Of a DNA stretch of 64,000 bases, positions 41,233-50,924 are shown in pieces; the first letter of the stretch is position 1, and each line of letters starts with the position of its first letter. The position numbers and the translations under genes were made by a program. Under the pieces are notes generated by a model that worked only from the letters and a program-made list of their open reading frames with translations, had not been told where the DNA came from and made no database searches. The stretch comes from Bradyrhizobium sp. Ash2021 (GTDB taxonomy: Bacteria; Pseudomonadota; Alphaproteobacteria; Rhizobiales; Xanthobacteraceae), in assembly GCF_031202265.1 (NCBI RefSeq), contig NZ_CP100604.1, positions 7,794,501-7,858,500 of the forward strand, given 5' to 3'.

Positions 41233-42003
41233 ATGTCGACATCCGTAGCGATCGTCACGGGCGCGAGCCAGGGCATCGGCCGTTCCACCGCCATCCGACT
41301 CGCACGTGACTTTTCGTCGATCGTGCTCGCCGCGCGCGACCGTCCCAATCTCGACAAGACGGCCGAGGCGGTGAAGGCGGCCGGCGCCGAACCGCTCGTC
41401 ACCGATATCGATCTTTCCGAGATAGCGGCCGCGAAAAGCATCGTCGATCAGACGCTCTCCGCATTCGGCCGGATCGATGCGCTGCTCAACATCGCCGGCG
41501 CGGTGCCGCAGATCGATCTCTTCGAGATGACCGACGCGCAATGGGATGGCGGCCTTGCGCTCAAGCTGCACGGCGCCCGCCGGCTGACGATCGCGGCATG
41601 GCCGGCGTTGAGGCAAGCCAAGGGTTCGGTCGTGCTGATGTCGGGGAATTCGGCGCTGTTCCCCAAGGCGCCGTACGCGGCCGTGGGCACGATCAACGCG
41701 GCGATCGTGGCGCTCGCCAAGGCTTTTTCGGATCGCGGCATCGCCGACGGGGTCCAGGTCAACAGTGTTCTGCCCGGCCCTGTCATGACCGGCCGGCGGC
41801 GTTCCTACCTCGCGCATTGGGCGCCGCTGCACAACATGACCGTGGAGGAGGCGACCGCGAAATTCCCGCAGGAAGCCGGCATCGCACGCTATGGCGAGCC
41901 GGAGGAGATCGCCGAACTGATGGCCTTTCTGGTATCGCCGGGCGCCCGCTGGATGACCGGCTCGACGCTGCGGATGGATGGCGGCGAGGTCAAATCGGTT
42001 TGA
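41233..42003 (+). CDS. Short-chain dehydrogenase/reductase family protein
   Basis: A 256-residue SDR-fold protein. The cofactor motif is VAIVTGASQGIGRSTA, then LLNIAGAVPQ and, at the end, WMTGSTLRMDGGEV. The catalytic Tyr is in KAPYAAVGTINAAI, but the Lys four residues later is replaced (Y-A-A-V-G), so normal dehydrogenase activity is doubtful unless another residue substitutes. The ATG at 41233 follows GGGAGACATCAC; the frame is open far upstream, inside the hydrolase gene. It forms a pair with the aspartate-nucleophile hydrolase. Its substrate is unknown. Confidence 0.82.
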   Translation: MSTSVAIVTGASQGIGRSTAIRLARDFSSIVLAARDRPNLDKTAEAVKAAGAEPLVTDIDLSEIAAAKSIVDQTLSAFGRIDALLNIAGAVPQIDLFEMTDAQWDGGLALKLHGARRLTIAAWPALRQAKGSVVLMSGNSALFPKAPYAAVGTINAAIVALAKAFSDRGIADGVQVNSVLPGPVMTGRRRSYLAHWAPLHNMTVEEATAKFPQEAGIARYGEPEEIAELMAFLVSPGARWMTGSTLRMDGGEVKSV

Positions 42004-42106
42004 GGCCTGGAATACCCGTACGGACTGAAGACGAAGGCGGGCCCCGTTGCACGCAGTCTATGCCTGGCGCAGCCACGCGGGGACCGTCAGGACGAGGCAC
42101 CGGCTC

Positions 42107-43078
42107 TCACCGCAAATGACAGGCGACCCAATGCCCGTCGGCGCTTTGCTTGAGCGCCGGCACCTGGCTGCTGCATAACGGAAACTGCGCGATCGGGCAT
42201 CGGGTGTGAAAATGGCAGCCGGACGGCGGATGAATTGGGCTTGGCACCTCGCCCTGCAACCGGATGCGCTGGCGCTTTACTTTCGGATCCGGAATCGGGA
42301 CCGCCGACAACAGCGCTTCGGTATAGGGATGCTTGGGCGAGGTATACAACTCGCGGGCCGGCGCGGTCTCGACGATACGGCCGAGATACATCACGGCGAC
42401 GCGCCGGCTGATATGCTCGACCACCGACAGGTCATGGGCAATGAAGAGATAGGCCAGCCCGAATTTCTGCTGCAGGTCCTCCAGGAGATTGATGATCTGG
42501 GCCTGGATCGACACATCCAGCGCCGACACCGGCTCGTCGCAGATGATCAACTTGGGCTCGACGGCGAGCGCGCGCGCGATGCCGATGCGCTGGCGCTGGC
42601 CCCCGGAGAACTCGTTCGGATAGCGCCCCATATGATCCGCTCGCAGACCGACGGTCTCGAGCAAATTCACGACACGCTCTTCGAACTGCCGTCTGGTTTT
42701 CGTCAAGCGGTGAATGATCAGGGCTTCGCCGACGATCGCGCCGACATTCATGCGCGGATTGAGCGACGCATAGGGGTCCTGAAAGATGATCTGGATGTCG
42801 CGGCGCAGCGCCCGTAGCTCGCTGGCCTGCAGCCGCCTGACATTCTTGCCTTCAAAATGGATCTCGCCGGAACTCGGTTCGATCAGCCGAAGCACGCAAC
42901 GCCCGGTGGTCGACTTTCCGCAACCGGATTCGCCGACCAGCCCGAGGGTTTCGCCGCGGTCGACGTTGAAATCGACACCGTCGACGGCATGGACGCTGCC
43001 GGCCTGACGGCCGAACAGGCCGCCTTTGATCGGAAACTGCTTGGTCAGGTTCCAGACCCTGAGCAACGGCTCACTCAT
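42107..43078 (-). CDS. dppF: Peptide ABC transporter ATP-binding protein (DppF/OppF-type)
   Basis: A 323-residue ATPase of the dipeptide/oligopeptide/nickel importer family. Walker A is [20 protein letters not shown], the signature is [16 protein letters not shown] and Walker B is [14 protein letters not shown]. The C-terminal oligopeptide-type extension ends in the four-cysteine region [19 protein letters not shown]. The ATG overlaps the stop of the DppD-type gene (ATGA), which fixes the start at 43078 rather than further upstream. It is the last gene of the five-gene importer operon. Confidence 0.92.
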   Translation of the reverse strand: MSEPLLRVWNLTKQFPIKGGLFGRQAGSVHAVDGVDFNVDRGETLGLVGESGCGKSTTGRCVLRLIEPSSGEIHFEGKNVRRLQASELRALRRDIQIIFQDPYASLNPRMNVGAIVGEALIIHRLTKTRRQFEERVVNLLETVGLRADHMGRYPNEFSGGQRQRIGIARALAVEPKLIICDEPVSALDVSIQAQIINLLEDLQQKFGLAYLFIAHDLSVVEHISRRVAVMYLGRIVETAPARELYTSPKHPYTEALLSAVPIPDPKVKRQRIRLQGEVPSPIHPPSGCHFHTRCPIAQFPLCSSQVPALKQSADGHWVACHLR

Positions 43079-44112
43079 TGGACGACCGTCTGTTCGGCAT
43101 GGATACACGCAACCTTGTGGCCCGGTTCGAGCTCGCGCAAGGCGGGTTGCGTGTGCCTGCATTCATCCGTCGCAAAACTGCAGCGCGGCGCGAAGCGGCA
43201 GCCGGCCGGCGGATCGATCAGCTTCGGCACGCTGCCCGCGATCGTCTGCAGGCGGGTCTTGCGGACCGCTGCCAGATCGAGACGCGGGATCGAGCGGATC
43301 AGGCCCCGGGTATAGGGATGCCGGGGATTTGCGAACAGCCTCTCGCAGGAGGCTTCCTCCACCACCTTGCCCGCATACATCACCACGACCCGCTGCGCGA
43401 CCTCGGCGACGACGCCCATGGCGTGAGTGATCAGCAAGATCGACATGCCGAAGCGGGATTTCATGTCCTGCAGCAGATCCAGGATCTGCGCCTGGATCGT
43501 GACATCGAGCGCCGTGGTCGGCTCGTCGGCGATCAGCAGTTTGGGGCGGCACGACAGCGCCATCGCGATCATCACGCGCTGACGCATGCCGCCGGAAAAC
43601 TGATGCGGATAGTCGTTGACGCGGGCTTTCGGATTCGGGATCTGGACCAGCGCCAGCATCTCGATGGTTCGCTCCAGCACGGCGCGGCGGCTCAATCCTT
43701 CGTGCAGCGCGATCACCTCGCCGATCTGATCGCCGATGGTGTAGACCGGATTGAGCGAGGTCATCGGCTCCTGGAACACGATGGCGATTTCCCGGGCGCG
43801 AATTTTGTTCATCTCGTTGGCCGGCAGCGGAACAAGGTCGCGGCCCTGCCACAGGATCTGCCCGCCGGCGATGCGGCCGGGCGGCATCGCGATGAGTTTC
43901 AGCACGGACAGCGCGGTGACGGTCTTGCCGCAGCCGGACTCCCCGACGACGCAGACGGTTTCGCCGGGCCCGACGGTGAGATCGACGCCATCCACCGCAT
44001 GCACGATGCCGTCGTCGGTGGCGAAGTGAGTCCTGAGGCCCCTGATATCCAGCAGCGCGGTTTCGCCGGCAGGTTTTTGGTCGAGCTCTATCACGGGCGC
44101 GTCGCTCGACAT
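43075..44112 (-). CDS. dppD: Peptide ABC transporter ATP-binding protein (DppD/OppD-type)
   Basis: A 345-residue ATPase. Walker A is [20 protein letters not shown], the signature is [16 protein letters not shown], Walker B is [14 protein letters not shown], and the C-terminal cysteine region [14 protein letters not shown] is typical of this subfamily. Its start directly abuts the stop codon of the permease gene upstream, and its stop overlaps the DppF-type start. The substrate is set by the binding protein, not by this subunit. Confidence 0.92.
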   Translation of the reverse strand: MSSDAPVIELDQKPAGETALLDIRGLRTHFATDDGIVHAVDGVDLTVGPGETVCVVGESGCGKTVTALSVLKLIAMPPGRIAGGQILWQGRDLVPLPANEMNKIRAREIAIVFQEPMTSLNPVYTIGDQIGEVIALHEGLSRRAVLERTIEMLALVQIPNPKARVNDYPHQFSGGMRQRVMIAMALSCRPKLLIADEPTTALDVTIQAQILDLLQDMKSRFGMSILLITHAMGVVAEVAQRVVVMYAGKVVEEASCERLFANPRHPYTRGLIRSIPRLDLAAVRKTRLQTIAGSVPKLIDPPAGCRFAPRCSFATDECRHTQPALRELEPGHKVACIHAEQTVVQ

Positions 44113-45054
44113 CTACATGACTTTCCTGGGATCAAGCGCGTCGCGCAACCCGTCGCCGATGAAATTGATCGCGAGCACGGTCAGGAAGATCGCAGCCCCC
44201 GCGAACAGCGCCCAATGCGGTGCAATGTCGAGGTAATCCTTGGCGTCGAACAGAAGCCGGCCCCAGGTCGGAATATCCGGTGGGAAACCAAGACCCAGAA
44301 ACGACAGCGTCGATTCCGCGATGATCGCCGCCGCAACATCAATGGTGCCGGCCACGATCACCGGCCCGAGCGAGTTCGGCAGGATATGCCTGAGCACCAG
44401 CCGCGGGGTCGTCGCGCCGAGCGCCCTCGCCGCCTCGACGAATTCCTTCTCGCGCAGCGACAGGAATTGCGCCCGCACCAGCCGCGCCACCGGCATCCAG
44501 CGAAAGGCTCCGATCACCAGGACGATCAGGATGAAGACGCCGCCTTCCGGGCCGACCAAGGCTTTAAGGAAATCCCGGAACAGATAGATCACCAGCAACA
44601 GCAGCGGCAACTGCGGCAGCGCCAGGAACAGGTCGGTGATCCACATCAGCACGGCGTCGACGCTGCCACGGGAGATGCCCGATATCGCGCCGATCAGGGT
44701 GCCGGCGATGATGGCGACCGTCATCGCCGCGAAGCCGACCGTAAGCGAAATGCGTCCGCCATACAGCATGCGCGCCAGCAGGTCCTGGCCGAGATCGTCG
44801 GTGCCGAACGGGTGCTGCCAGGACGGCGAACTGAGCCGCGCGGTGAAATCGATTTCGTTGATCGGCAGGCGCCAGACCAACGGCCCGAGCAAAACCGCCG
44901 CCGCCAGCAGCGCCAGGATCACCACGCTCGCAACGGCCATGCGATGGCGGCGAAACTTTCGCCACGCCTCGAAGCCGGGCGAAATGTGCCGCCGGCGCCC
45001 CTCAAGCGGGACGGCGACGTCAGCGATAGGAGATGCGTGGGTCAAGCCAGCCAT
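44113..45054 (-). CDS. dppC: Peptide ABC transporter permease (DppC/OppC-type)
   Basis: A 313-residue inner-membrane permease with six helices after a charged N-terminus (FEAWRKFRRHRMAVASVVIL). The segment HPFGTDDLGQDLLARMLYGG is characteristic of DppC/OppC. The coupling (EAA) loop reads VEAARALGATTPRLVLRHIL. The ATG lies inside the end of the DppB-type gene (35-base overlap), suggesting coupled translation. It precedes the two ATPase genes without a gap. Confidence 0.9.
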   Translation of the reverse strand: MAGLTHASPIADVAVPLEGRRRHISPGFEAWRKFRRHRMAVASVVILALLAAAVLLGPLVWRLPINEIDFTARLSSPSWQHPFGTDDLGQDLLARMLYGGRISLTVGFAAMTVAIIAGTLIGAISGISRGSVDAVLMWITDLFLALPQLPLLLLVIYLFRDFLKALVGPEGGVFILIVLVIGAFRWMPVARLVRAQFLSLREKEFVEAARALGATTPRLVLRHILPNSLGPVIVAGTIDVAAAIIAESTLSFLGLGFPPDIPTWGRLLFDAKDYLDIAPHWALFAGAAIFLTVLAINFIGDGLRDALDPRKVM

Positions 45055-45979
45055 AGATGATATCAGCCAGGAGGTTGAAGATGACGACGAGACAGGCGAA
45101 CACGAACGTCACCGCCATGATGACAGGCGTGTCGTTGGCGAGGATCGATGTGATCAGCAATGAGCCGATGCCCGGGATGCGAAAAATCTGTTCGGTGACG
45201 ATGGCGCCGCCGAACACCGCGGGCATCTGCAGCGCGACCAGCGTCACCACGGGAATCAGCGCGTTACGGACCACGTGCTTGATCACGACCTTGCCTTCGC
45301 CAATGCCCTTCGCGCGCGCGGTCGTGACATAGTCGAGGCGGATGACATCCAGTACCGCGGAGCGCACATACCTCGTATAGGATGCGGCCTGAAACAGGCC
45401 GAGCACCGTGACCGGCATGATGCCCTGCTTGAAATATTCCCAATACCAGTGCCAGCCGGTGGCGGGGATATCGACGCGATAGACGAACGGCAGCCAGCCG
45501 AGATTGACGCTGAAGATCAGGATCAGCAACAGGCCGGTGAAGAAAGTCGGCAGCGAAAAGCCGACAAAGGCGAAGGTGTTGGCGATCTGGTCGAAGATCG
45601 AATAGGGCCGCATGGCGGCATAGACGCCGACCGGCAGCGCAATCGCCAACGCCAGGATCTGCGAGGAGCCGACCACGAACAACGTGGTCGGGACGCGCTG
45701 CAGGATCAATTTGTCGACATCGATGCGGCTCGAGAACGAAAAACCCCAGTCGCCGTGCAGCATGGCGACCAGCCAGCGCAGATAGCGAACGAAAATAGGA
45801 TCGTCGATCCCGAATTTCACCCGCAACGCCTCCCGCACTTCGGGCGGGATATTGCTGTTGGTGGCGAGCTCGCCGAACGGATCGCCAGGTGCCAGCGCCA
45901 GCAGCACGAACAGAACGAGACTGATGCCGAGCAGACTGGGAAGAGCGATGATCAGGCGCCGGAGAATGTATTTTCCCAT
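45020..45979 (-). CDS. dppB: Peptide ABC transporter permease (DppB/OppB-type)
   Basis: A 319-residue inner-membrane permease with the family N-terminus (YILRRLIIALPSLLGISLVL) and LALAPGDPFGELA. The coupling loop is VTTARAKGIGEGKVVIKHVV, followed by RNALIPVVTLVALQMP. The length is normal. It follows the binding-protein gene by 57 bases and overlaps the DppC-type gene by 35 bases, as part of a canonical five-gene operon. Confidence 0.9.
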   Translation of the reverse strand: MGKYILRRLIIALPSLLGISLVLFVLLALAPGDPFGELATNSNIPPEVREALRVKFGIDDPIFVRYLRWLVAMLHGDWGFSFSSRIDVDKLILQRVPTTLFVVGSSQILALAIALPVGVYAAMRPYSIFDQIANTFAFVGFSLPTFFTGLLLILIFSVNLGWLPFVYRVDIPATGWHWYWEYFKQGIMPVTVLGLFQAASYTRYVRSAVLDVIRLDYVTTARAKGIGEGKVVIKHVVRNALIPVVTLVALQMPAVFGGAIVTEQIFRIPGIGSLLITSILANDTPVIMAVTFVFACLVVIFNLLADIIYGWLDPRISYR

Positions 45980-46036
45980 CGTCGTCCCGCTTGTCGCCTG
46001 TTCAGATCGTTAGCATCGTAAATCTCACATCAGGCC

Positions 46037-47827
46037 TCACGTTTCCCGGTACCAGCTCGCGAGCTGATACAGATCGTTGTCCCAGCCGGTCAAATACGCG
46101 ATCAACTTGCCGCTCAGGGCCGAGACCTTCGGTCGGCGCAGCAAGGGCAGAATGTAATTGTCGCCGACGACGAGATCATTAAGCTTGATGAACATCGCCG
46201 CCCGCTTCACCGGATCGAGTTCCTGTTCGGCCTGTTTGTAGACCTCGTCATATTCCTTGCTTTGCCAGCGGGAGACATTGCGTCCCTGCCACTTGTTCTC
46301 CTTGGTCGCCGCCTGCCACGACGTGTACTGGTTCATGAAAAGCTGCGGGTCCGGTTGCGTCATGGTGGTATTGTACATCTGCGCGTCGCAATAGAAATGC
46401 GGGTAGGTATCGGGGTTGGCGGTGTCGGAGGAGAAAAACACCGATGCCACGACCGACTTCAACTCGATCTCGATACCCGCCTTCTGACACGCCTGCTTGA
46501 CGATGGCCTGGGTCTTCTGCCGCGGCGCATTGATTGACGTCTGGTACGCGAACTTCAGCGATTTGCCGTCCTTGGCGCGAACGCCATCCGTACCCTTCTT
46601 CCAGCCGGCGGCCTCGAGAATCGCGTTGGCTTTCTCGATGTTGAATTCGAGTTTGGTGTTTTTCGACCGGACGCGTTCGGGAGCGTTCAGGAAATTTGCG
46701 GTGGCGGATGCGGTGCGGCCGTAGATGTATTTTTCGATCGAGGCGCGATCGATCAGGAGATTGATGGCCTGACGCACCGCCGGGTCGCTGAACAGCGGAT
46801 GTTTGGTCTTCAGACTCGCACGCTCGCCGTCGACCTCGACCGCCGGATCGGTCGCGTTGAGCATGATGAACTCGACCGCGCCTGTCTCATCGATTCTCAC
46901 CTTGCCTTTGCCGGCACTTTCCAGCTTGGTCAGGATTTCGTCTTCCACCAGCATGTTCCAGGCATAATCATATTCGCCGGTCTGCAGCACCGCGCGTGCC
47001 GCCGACACCGCGTCGCCGCCGCCCTTGACTTCCACCGTATCGAAATGCGGCCGGTTCGGAACGTGGTAATTGGGATTGAGCTTGGCGCGGAGCATGTCGC
47101 CCGGCTTGAAATCGACGAACATGTAGGCGCCGGTGCCCACCGGCTTCAAATTGGCCGGCGCGTCGCGCGATTTGCCGCCGATGTAATCCGCGAACAAATG
47201 TTTCGGGATGATCATGCCGGCCGTGCCGACAAAGGCATCGGCCCAGAACGGCATCGGCTTTGCAAACTTCACGCGAACGGTGAAATCGTCGACCTTATCG
47301 ACCGTGATATCCTTGTAGCTGGCGATCGAGACCGCCGCGGTCTCAGGGTTACGCGCATATTCCCAGTTGAATACGACGTCATCCGCGGTGAACGGCATGC
47401 CGTCATGCCATTTGACGCCGCGTTTCAGTTTCCAGACCACCGAGAGGCCGTCTTCGGCCAATCCGTCATTTTCCTTGCTCGGAATTTCGGCGGCCAGGAA
47501 CGGAACCAGATTGCCATCATTGTCCCATCCGGCCAGCGGCTCGTAGAAGATCCGGGAGCCTTCCTGGTCCTTGGTGCCGACGGCGAAATGCGGGTTGAGC
47601 AGGGTCACGGCCTGCCAATACAAAAGTCTAAGAAGGCCGCCGCCGCCGGCCTTGGTTGGCTTGTACGGGACCGCAGTCGCGGCCATCGCCACCCCGGAAT
47701 GGCTCAGCATCATGCTGGCCATTGGCGCCGTCAGGCCGACGGCGATCATTTTTTGGACAAAGGCCCGCCGCGGCAGCTGGCCGGTCTTGACGTCTGCAAT
47801 CAGATCTCGAAGTTCCCGCTCTTGCAT
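46037..47827 (-). CDS. Peptide-type ABC transporter substrate-binding protein (SBP family 5)
   Basis: A 596-residue exported binding protein. The N-terminus has an Arg pair followed by a hydrophobic segment (PRRAFVQKMIAVGLTAPMAS), consistent with Tat export, a common form for this Rhizobiales group. The mature protein has VWKLKRGVKWHDGMPFTADD, the SBP_bac_5 signature region, and DPAVRQAINLLIDRASIEKY. Ligands of such proteins include dipeptides, opines and glycosides; none can be assigned. The ATG at 47827 has GAGGAG upstream; the frame is open to 47860. It is the first gene of the operon that ends with the DppF-type ATPase. Confidence 0.9.
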   Translation of the reverse strand: MQERELRDLIADVKTGQLPRRAFVQKMIAVGLTAPMASMMLSHSGVAMAATAVPYKPTKAGGGGLLRLLYWQAVTLLNPHFAVGTKDQEGSRIFYEPLAGWDNDGNLVPFLAAEIPSKENDGLAEDGLSVVWKLKRGVKWHDGMPFTADDVVFNWEYARNPETAAVSIASYKDITVDKVDDFTVRVKFAKPMPFWADAFVGTAGMIIPKHLFADYIGGKSRDAPANLKPVGTGAYMFVDFKPGDMLRAKLNPNYHVPNRPHFDTVEVKGGGDAVSAARAVLQTGEYDYAWNMLVEDEILTKLESAGKGKVRIDETGAVEFIMLNATDPAVEVDGERASLKTKHPLFSDPAVRQAINLLIDRASIEKYIYGRTASATANFLNAPERVRSKNTKLEFNIEKANAILEAAGWKKGTDGVRAKDGKSLKFAYQTSINAPRQKTQAIVKQACQKAGIEIELKSVVASVFFSSDTANPDTYPHFYCDAQMYNTTMTQPDPQLFMNQYTSWQAATKENKWQGRNVSRWQSKEYDEVYKQAEQELDPVKRAAMFIKLNDLVVGDNYILPLLRRPKVSALSGKLIAYLTGWDNDLYQLASWYRET

Positions 47828-47945
47828 CGGTTCGGCTCCTCGCTGGTGCTGAATTCCCACCCTTCGATGCCTCTGCCGTCGCAGAGGCCCAGAGCGACCG
47901 GAAATGGATCAGGTTAGCACCCCCCTGTCAAAGCAGGATCCGGGC

Positions 47946-48135
47946 CACGCTTCGCCCTGGCGGGCTACGCGTGGCGCAGCCACGCTGAGACTGCCAGGGC
48001 GAAGCGTGTCCGGCGAAGCTTGAGCGCAGCGAAAGCGAAGACGGACTGGAGCCGTCCCCCACGGGCTACGCGTGGCGCAGCCACCCTGAGATTGCCAGCG
48101 CGGAGCATGTCCGGCGCAGCGAGAGCGAAGACGGA
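47946..48135. repeat. Nested palindromic and direct repeats
   Basis: Perfect 16-bp arms CACGCTTCGCCCTGGC (47946-47961) and GCCAGGGCGAAGCGTG (47993-48008) enclose a smaller palindrome (GCGTGG-CGCAG-CCACGC). A unit starting GGGCTACGCGTGGCGCAGCC occurs at 47962-48045 and again, about 11 bases shorter and diverged, at 48063-48135. This has the style of a dispersed Bradyrhizobiaceae intergenic element. Confidence 0.65.
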
Positions 48136-48191
48136 TCAGGAACGGCCCCGCCGGCAATCCTCAACTAGCGGTCGTCTCCCGACGGCGGTAG

Positions 48192-48482
48192 GCTACCGGC
48201 TATCGCGAACTGGTGACCGCGCTCTATTTGCGCGACGATCCGCATCTCGAGGACGACGTCGTGTTCGGCTCGTCGGGCGACCTCGCCGTCGACATCCAGC
48301 CGAACGATCCCGCTTGCCCGATCAAGGGGCTGCCGAGCATCCGCTTCGACATGCGGCTGTCACGCGAGAGCGCGGTCGACAAGATCAGCGGACGCGTCGG
48401 CGCCGACCCGTCCGCGATCCTGAAACCGGCGGCCGGGACCGGGAACGGGCATTCGCCCGCGTCGGCGCCAGCGGCGAGCTAG
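48192..48482 (+). pseudogene. Remnant of an intradiol ring-cleavage dioxygenase
   Basis: The translated stretch begins, just after an in-frame TAG, with TGYRELVTALYLRDDPHLED and DDVVFGSSGDLAVDIQPND. This corresponds to the C-terminal part of catechol/hydroxyquinol 1,2-dioxygenase-type proteins. The N-terminal catalytic part with the iron ligands is absent, and no ribosome-binding site or good start is present (a GTG at 48213 is the first candidate). The C-terminus ends in a low-complexity Ala/Ser tail. It sits next to the palindromic repeats and is best read as a decayed gene end. Identification is from memory of family sequences. Confidence 0.55.
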
Positions 48483-48670
48483 GGCTGCGGACTTGACGTT
48501 CGCATCAGCTTCGCCGCAAGCGATTCGCACAAACGTTAAGCGCCGACGACCGCACCCGAGACTTATTGTGGCTTGTGGCCGGGCGCGCTTTCGTCCTAAC
48601 TTTCCGTCCGCGACAATCGGAGCACAGAATCCGAACGCGGGCAGGCAACAAAAACACTTGGGGAGGATCG

Positions 48671-49915
48671 ATGAAACGCAGGACATTTCTCGGCGGAACG
48701 ATCGCCGCCGCGGTGGTCGGACGGACCTCGGGCGTTGTCGCCGAGCAGCCGCCGGTCAAGATCGGCATGAGCATGGCGCAAACCGGCGGCCTTGCGGGCG
48801 GCGGCAAGGCTTCGCAGCTTGGCATCGATATCTGGCGTGACGACGTGAACGCCAAGGGTGGCCTGCTCGGCCGCAAGGTCGAACTGATCGTCTATGACGA
48901 CAAGTCGAGCGCTTCCGAGACCCCGGCGATCTACTCGAAGCTTCTGGATGTCGACAAGGTCGATCTGCTGTTCGCGCCCTACGCGACGGTGCCGACGGCG
49001 CCGCTCATGCCGCTCGTCAAGCAGCGCGGCCTGTTGCTGATGGGCAACTTCTCGTTTCAGGTGAACAGCAAGGTCGGCCACGACATGTGGTTCAACAATG
49101 CGCCCTGGGGACCGGCCGACAGCTGGGCGGCGGCGTTCCTTGATCTCGGCCAGAAGGCCGGCGGCAAGACCATGGCGCTTCTCGCCGCGGACCAGGAATT
49201 CGCCCAGAATCTGGCGGTGACCGCGAAGGCGGTCGCAAAGAAGCTCAACATGTCTGTCGTCTTCGACCAGTCCTATCCGCCAAACACCGTGGAATTCTCC
49301 GGCATTCTCCGTGCGCTCAACGCCGCGAAGCCTGACATCGTCTATGTCGCGTCCTATCCGCCGGACTCGGCCGGCATTTTGCGCGCCGTGAACGAGATCG
49401 GGGTCGGGGACAACGTCAAGATCTTCGGCGGGGGTATGGTCGGCCTGCAATTCGCGGCCGTGATGGAGAATCTGGGTTCGCTGCTCAACGGCGTCGTCAA
49501 TTACAACACGTGGCTGCCGGAACCGAACATGTACTTCGACGGCACCAAGGCATTCTTCGATGCCTATACGCCACGCGCCAAGGAAGCGAAGGTCGATCCG
49601 CTTGGCTACTATCTGGCGCCGTTTGGCTACGCCTCGGGTCAACTCGTCGAGCAGGCCATCAAGGCCGTAGGGTCGCTCGACCAGAAGGCGATCGCAAAAT
49701 ATCTGCACGCCAACGAGGTCAAGACCATCGTCGGTCCGATCGCGTTTTCGGCGGACGGCGAGCGCAAGGAAACCGCGACGCTGATGGCGCAGTTCCGCGG
49801 CGTCAAGGACAAGAACGTTGAGCAGTTCCGCAGCCCGGGCAAGCAGGTGATCCTGTTCCCGGAGAGATTGAAGTCCGGCGAGCTCGTCACGCCATTTGAG
49901 GCCGCCCGGACGTAA
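48671..49915 (+). CDS. Branched-chain-amino-acid-type ABC substrate-binding protein (LivK-type)
   Basis: A 414-residue exported binding protein. The signal is short (KRRTFLGGTIAAAVVGRTSG, with an Arg pair, possibly Tat). The mature part starts PPVKIGMSMAQTGGLAGGGK and contains KVELIVYDDKSSASETPAIY and AAKPDIVYVASYPPDSAGI. The ATG at 48671 follows GGGAGG; an upstream extension to 48566 is unlikely. It heads a five-gene importer operon. The ligand could be a branched-chain amino acid, an amide, urea or an aromatic acid; the neighbouring dioxygenase remnant hints at an aromatic compound, weakly. Confidence 0.88.
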   Translation: MKRRTFLGGTIAAAVVGRTSGVVAEQPPVKIGMSMAQTGGLAGGGKASQLGIDIWRDDVNAKGGLLGRKVELIVYDDKSSASETPAIYSKLLDVDKVDLLFAPYATVPTAPLMPLVKQRGLLLMGNFSFQVNSKVGHDMWFNNAPWGPADSWAAAFLDLGQKAGGKTMALLAADQEFAQNLAVTAKAVAKKLNMSVVFDQSYPPNTVEFSGILRALNAAKPDIVYVASYPPDSAGILRAVNEIGVGDNVKIFGGGMVGLQFAAVMENLGSLLNGVVNYNTWLPEPNMYFDGTKAFFDAYTPRAKEAKVDPLGYYLAPFGYASGQLVEQAIKAVGSLDQKAIAKYLHANEVKTIVGPIAFSADGERKETATLMAQFRGVKDKNVEQFRSPGKQVILFPERLKSGELVTPFEAART

Positions 49916-50042
49916 CCTCGCGACTTTCTCTGTGGATCACACTGCCGGCCATGATCGGGGCAAATGCGCCCCGGTCAGGGCGATGGAATAACCGGACGGC
50001 GCGACCTGCGGGAAGCGGCGACCGGTTCAAGGGGGATCTTAC

Positions 50043-50924
50043 TTGTTTTCAATGGCCCTGCTGCTCGATGCGGTGGTTATCGGCGTGCTGCTCGGCTGCT
50101 TTTACGCAGCCGTCAGCCTCGGGCTGTCGGTCTCGTTCGGCCTGCTCGACGTGCCGCACGTCGCGCATCCGGCCTTTCTGGTCATGGCGTCCTACGCCGT
50201 GTTCTTCCTCAACGATCGCTTTGACATCGACCCGCTGCTGGCGGGGCTGATGATCACGCCGCTGCTGTTCCTGTTCGGTCTTGTCGCCTACCGGCTGTAT
50301 TACGAGACATTCGAAAAGCGCGGCAGCGACGCCGGGGTGCGCGGGATCGCGTTCTTCTTCGGCGTCGCCTTCATCATCGAAGTGCTGATCATCCTGCAAT
50401 TCGGCGTCGACCAGCGCTCGGTCACCGCGACCTATATCGGCAAGGCCTGGCGGATCGGCGATATGCGGATTCCACTCCGGTTGCTCGTGGCGTTCGCGGT
50501 CGCCGCCGGGCTGACGATCCTGCTGTCGCTGTACCTGTCCAAAACATTCATGGGCCGCGCGATTCGCGCGGTCGCGCAGGACCAGGAGGCGCTGCGGCTG
50601 ATGGGCGCCAACCCGGTCAAGATCAAGCAATGGGCGTTCGGCATTGCCACCGCCGTGCTCGGGATCGCCGGCGCCCTCTTGATTATCGTCGCTCCCGTCG
50701 ATCCGATCCTCGACCGCGCCTATATCGGGCGGACATTCTGCGTGGTGGTCATGGCCGGGCTCGGCAGCATGACCGGCACGCTGATCGCCGCCATCATCCT
50801 CGGCGTCGTCGAAACCATCGTGCTGACCTTGTTCGGCGCCTCCTGGGCGCCGGCGATTTCGTTCGCCATGCTGCTCGGCGTTCTCGCCATCCGGCCGCAG
50901 GGCCTGTTCGGCAGGCGGTCATGA
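50043..50924 (+). CDS. livH: Branched-chain-type ABC transporter permease (LivH)
   Basis: A 293-residue inner-membrane permease with about eight helices (AVVIGVLLGCFYAAVSLGLS at the N-terminus). The coupling region is GRAIRAVAQDQEALRLMGAN, typical of LivH, followed by VVVMAGLGSMTGTLIAAIIL. The TTG at 50043 is preferred because GGGGG lies seven bases upstream; an ATG at 50052 is the alternative. The stop overlaps the livM start. Confidence 0.9.
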   Translation: MFSMALLLDAVVIGVLLGCFYAAVSLGLSVSFGLLDVPHVAHPAFLVMASYAVFFLNDRFDIDPLLAGLMITPLLFLFGLVAYRLYYETFEKRGSDAGVRGIAFFFGVAFIIEVLIILQFGVDQRSVTATYIGKAWRIGDMRIPLRLLVAFAVAAGLTILLSLYLSKTFMGRAIRAVAQDQEALRLMGANPVKIKQWAFGIATAVLGIAGALLIIVAPVDPILDRAYIGRTFCVVVMAGLGSMTGTLIAAIILGVVETIVLTLFGASWAPAISFAMLLGVLAIRPQGLFGRRS

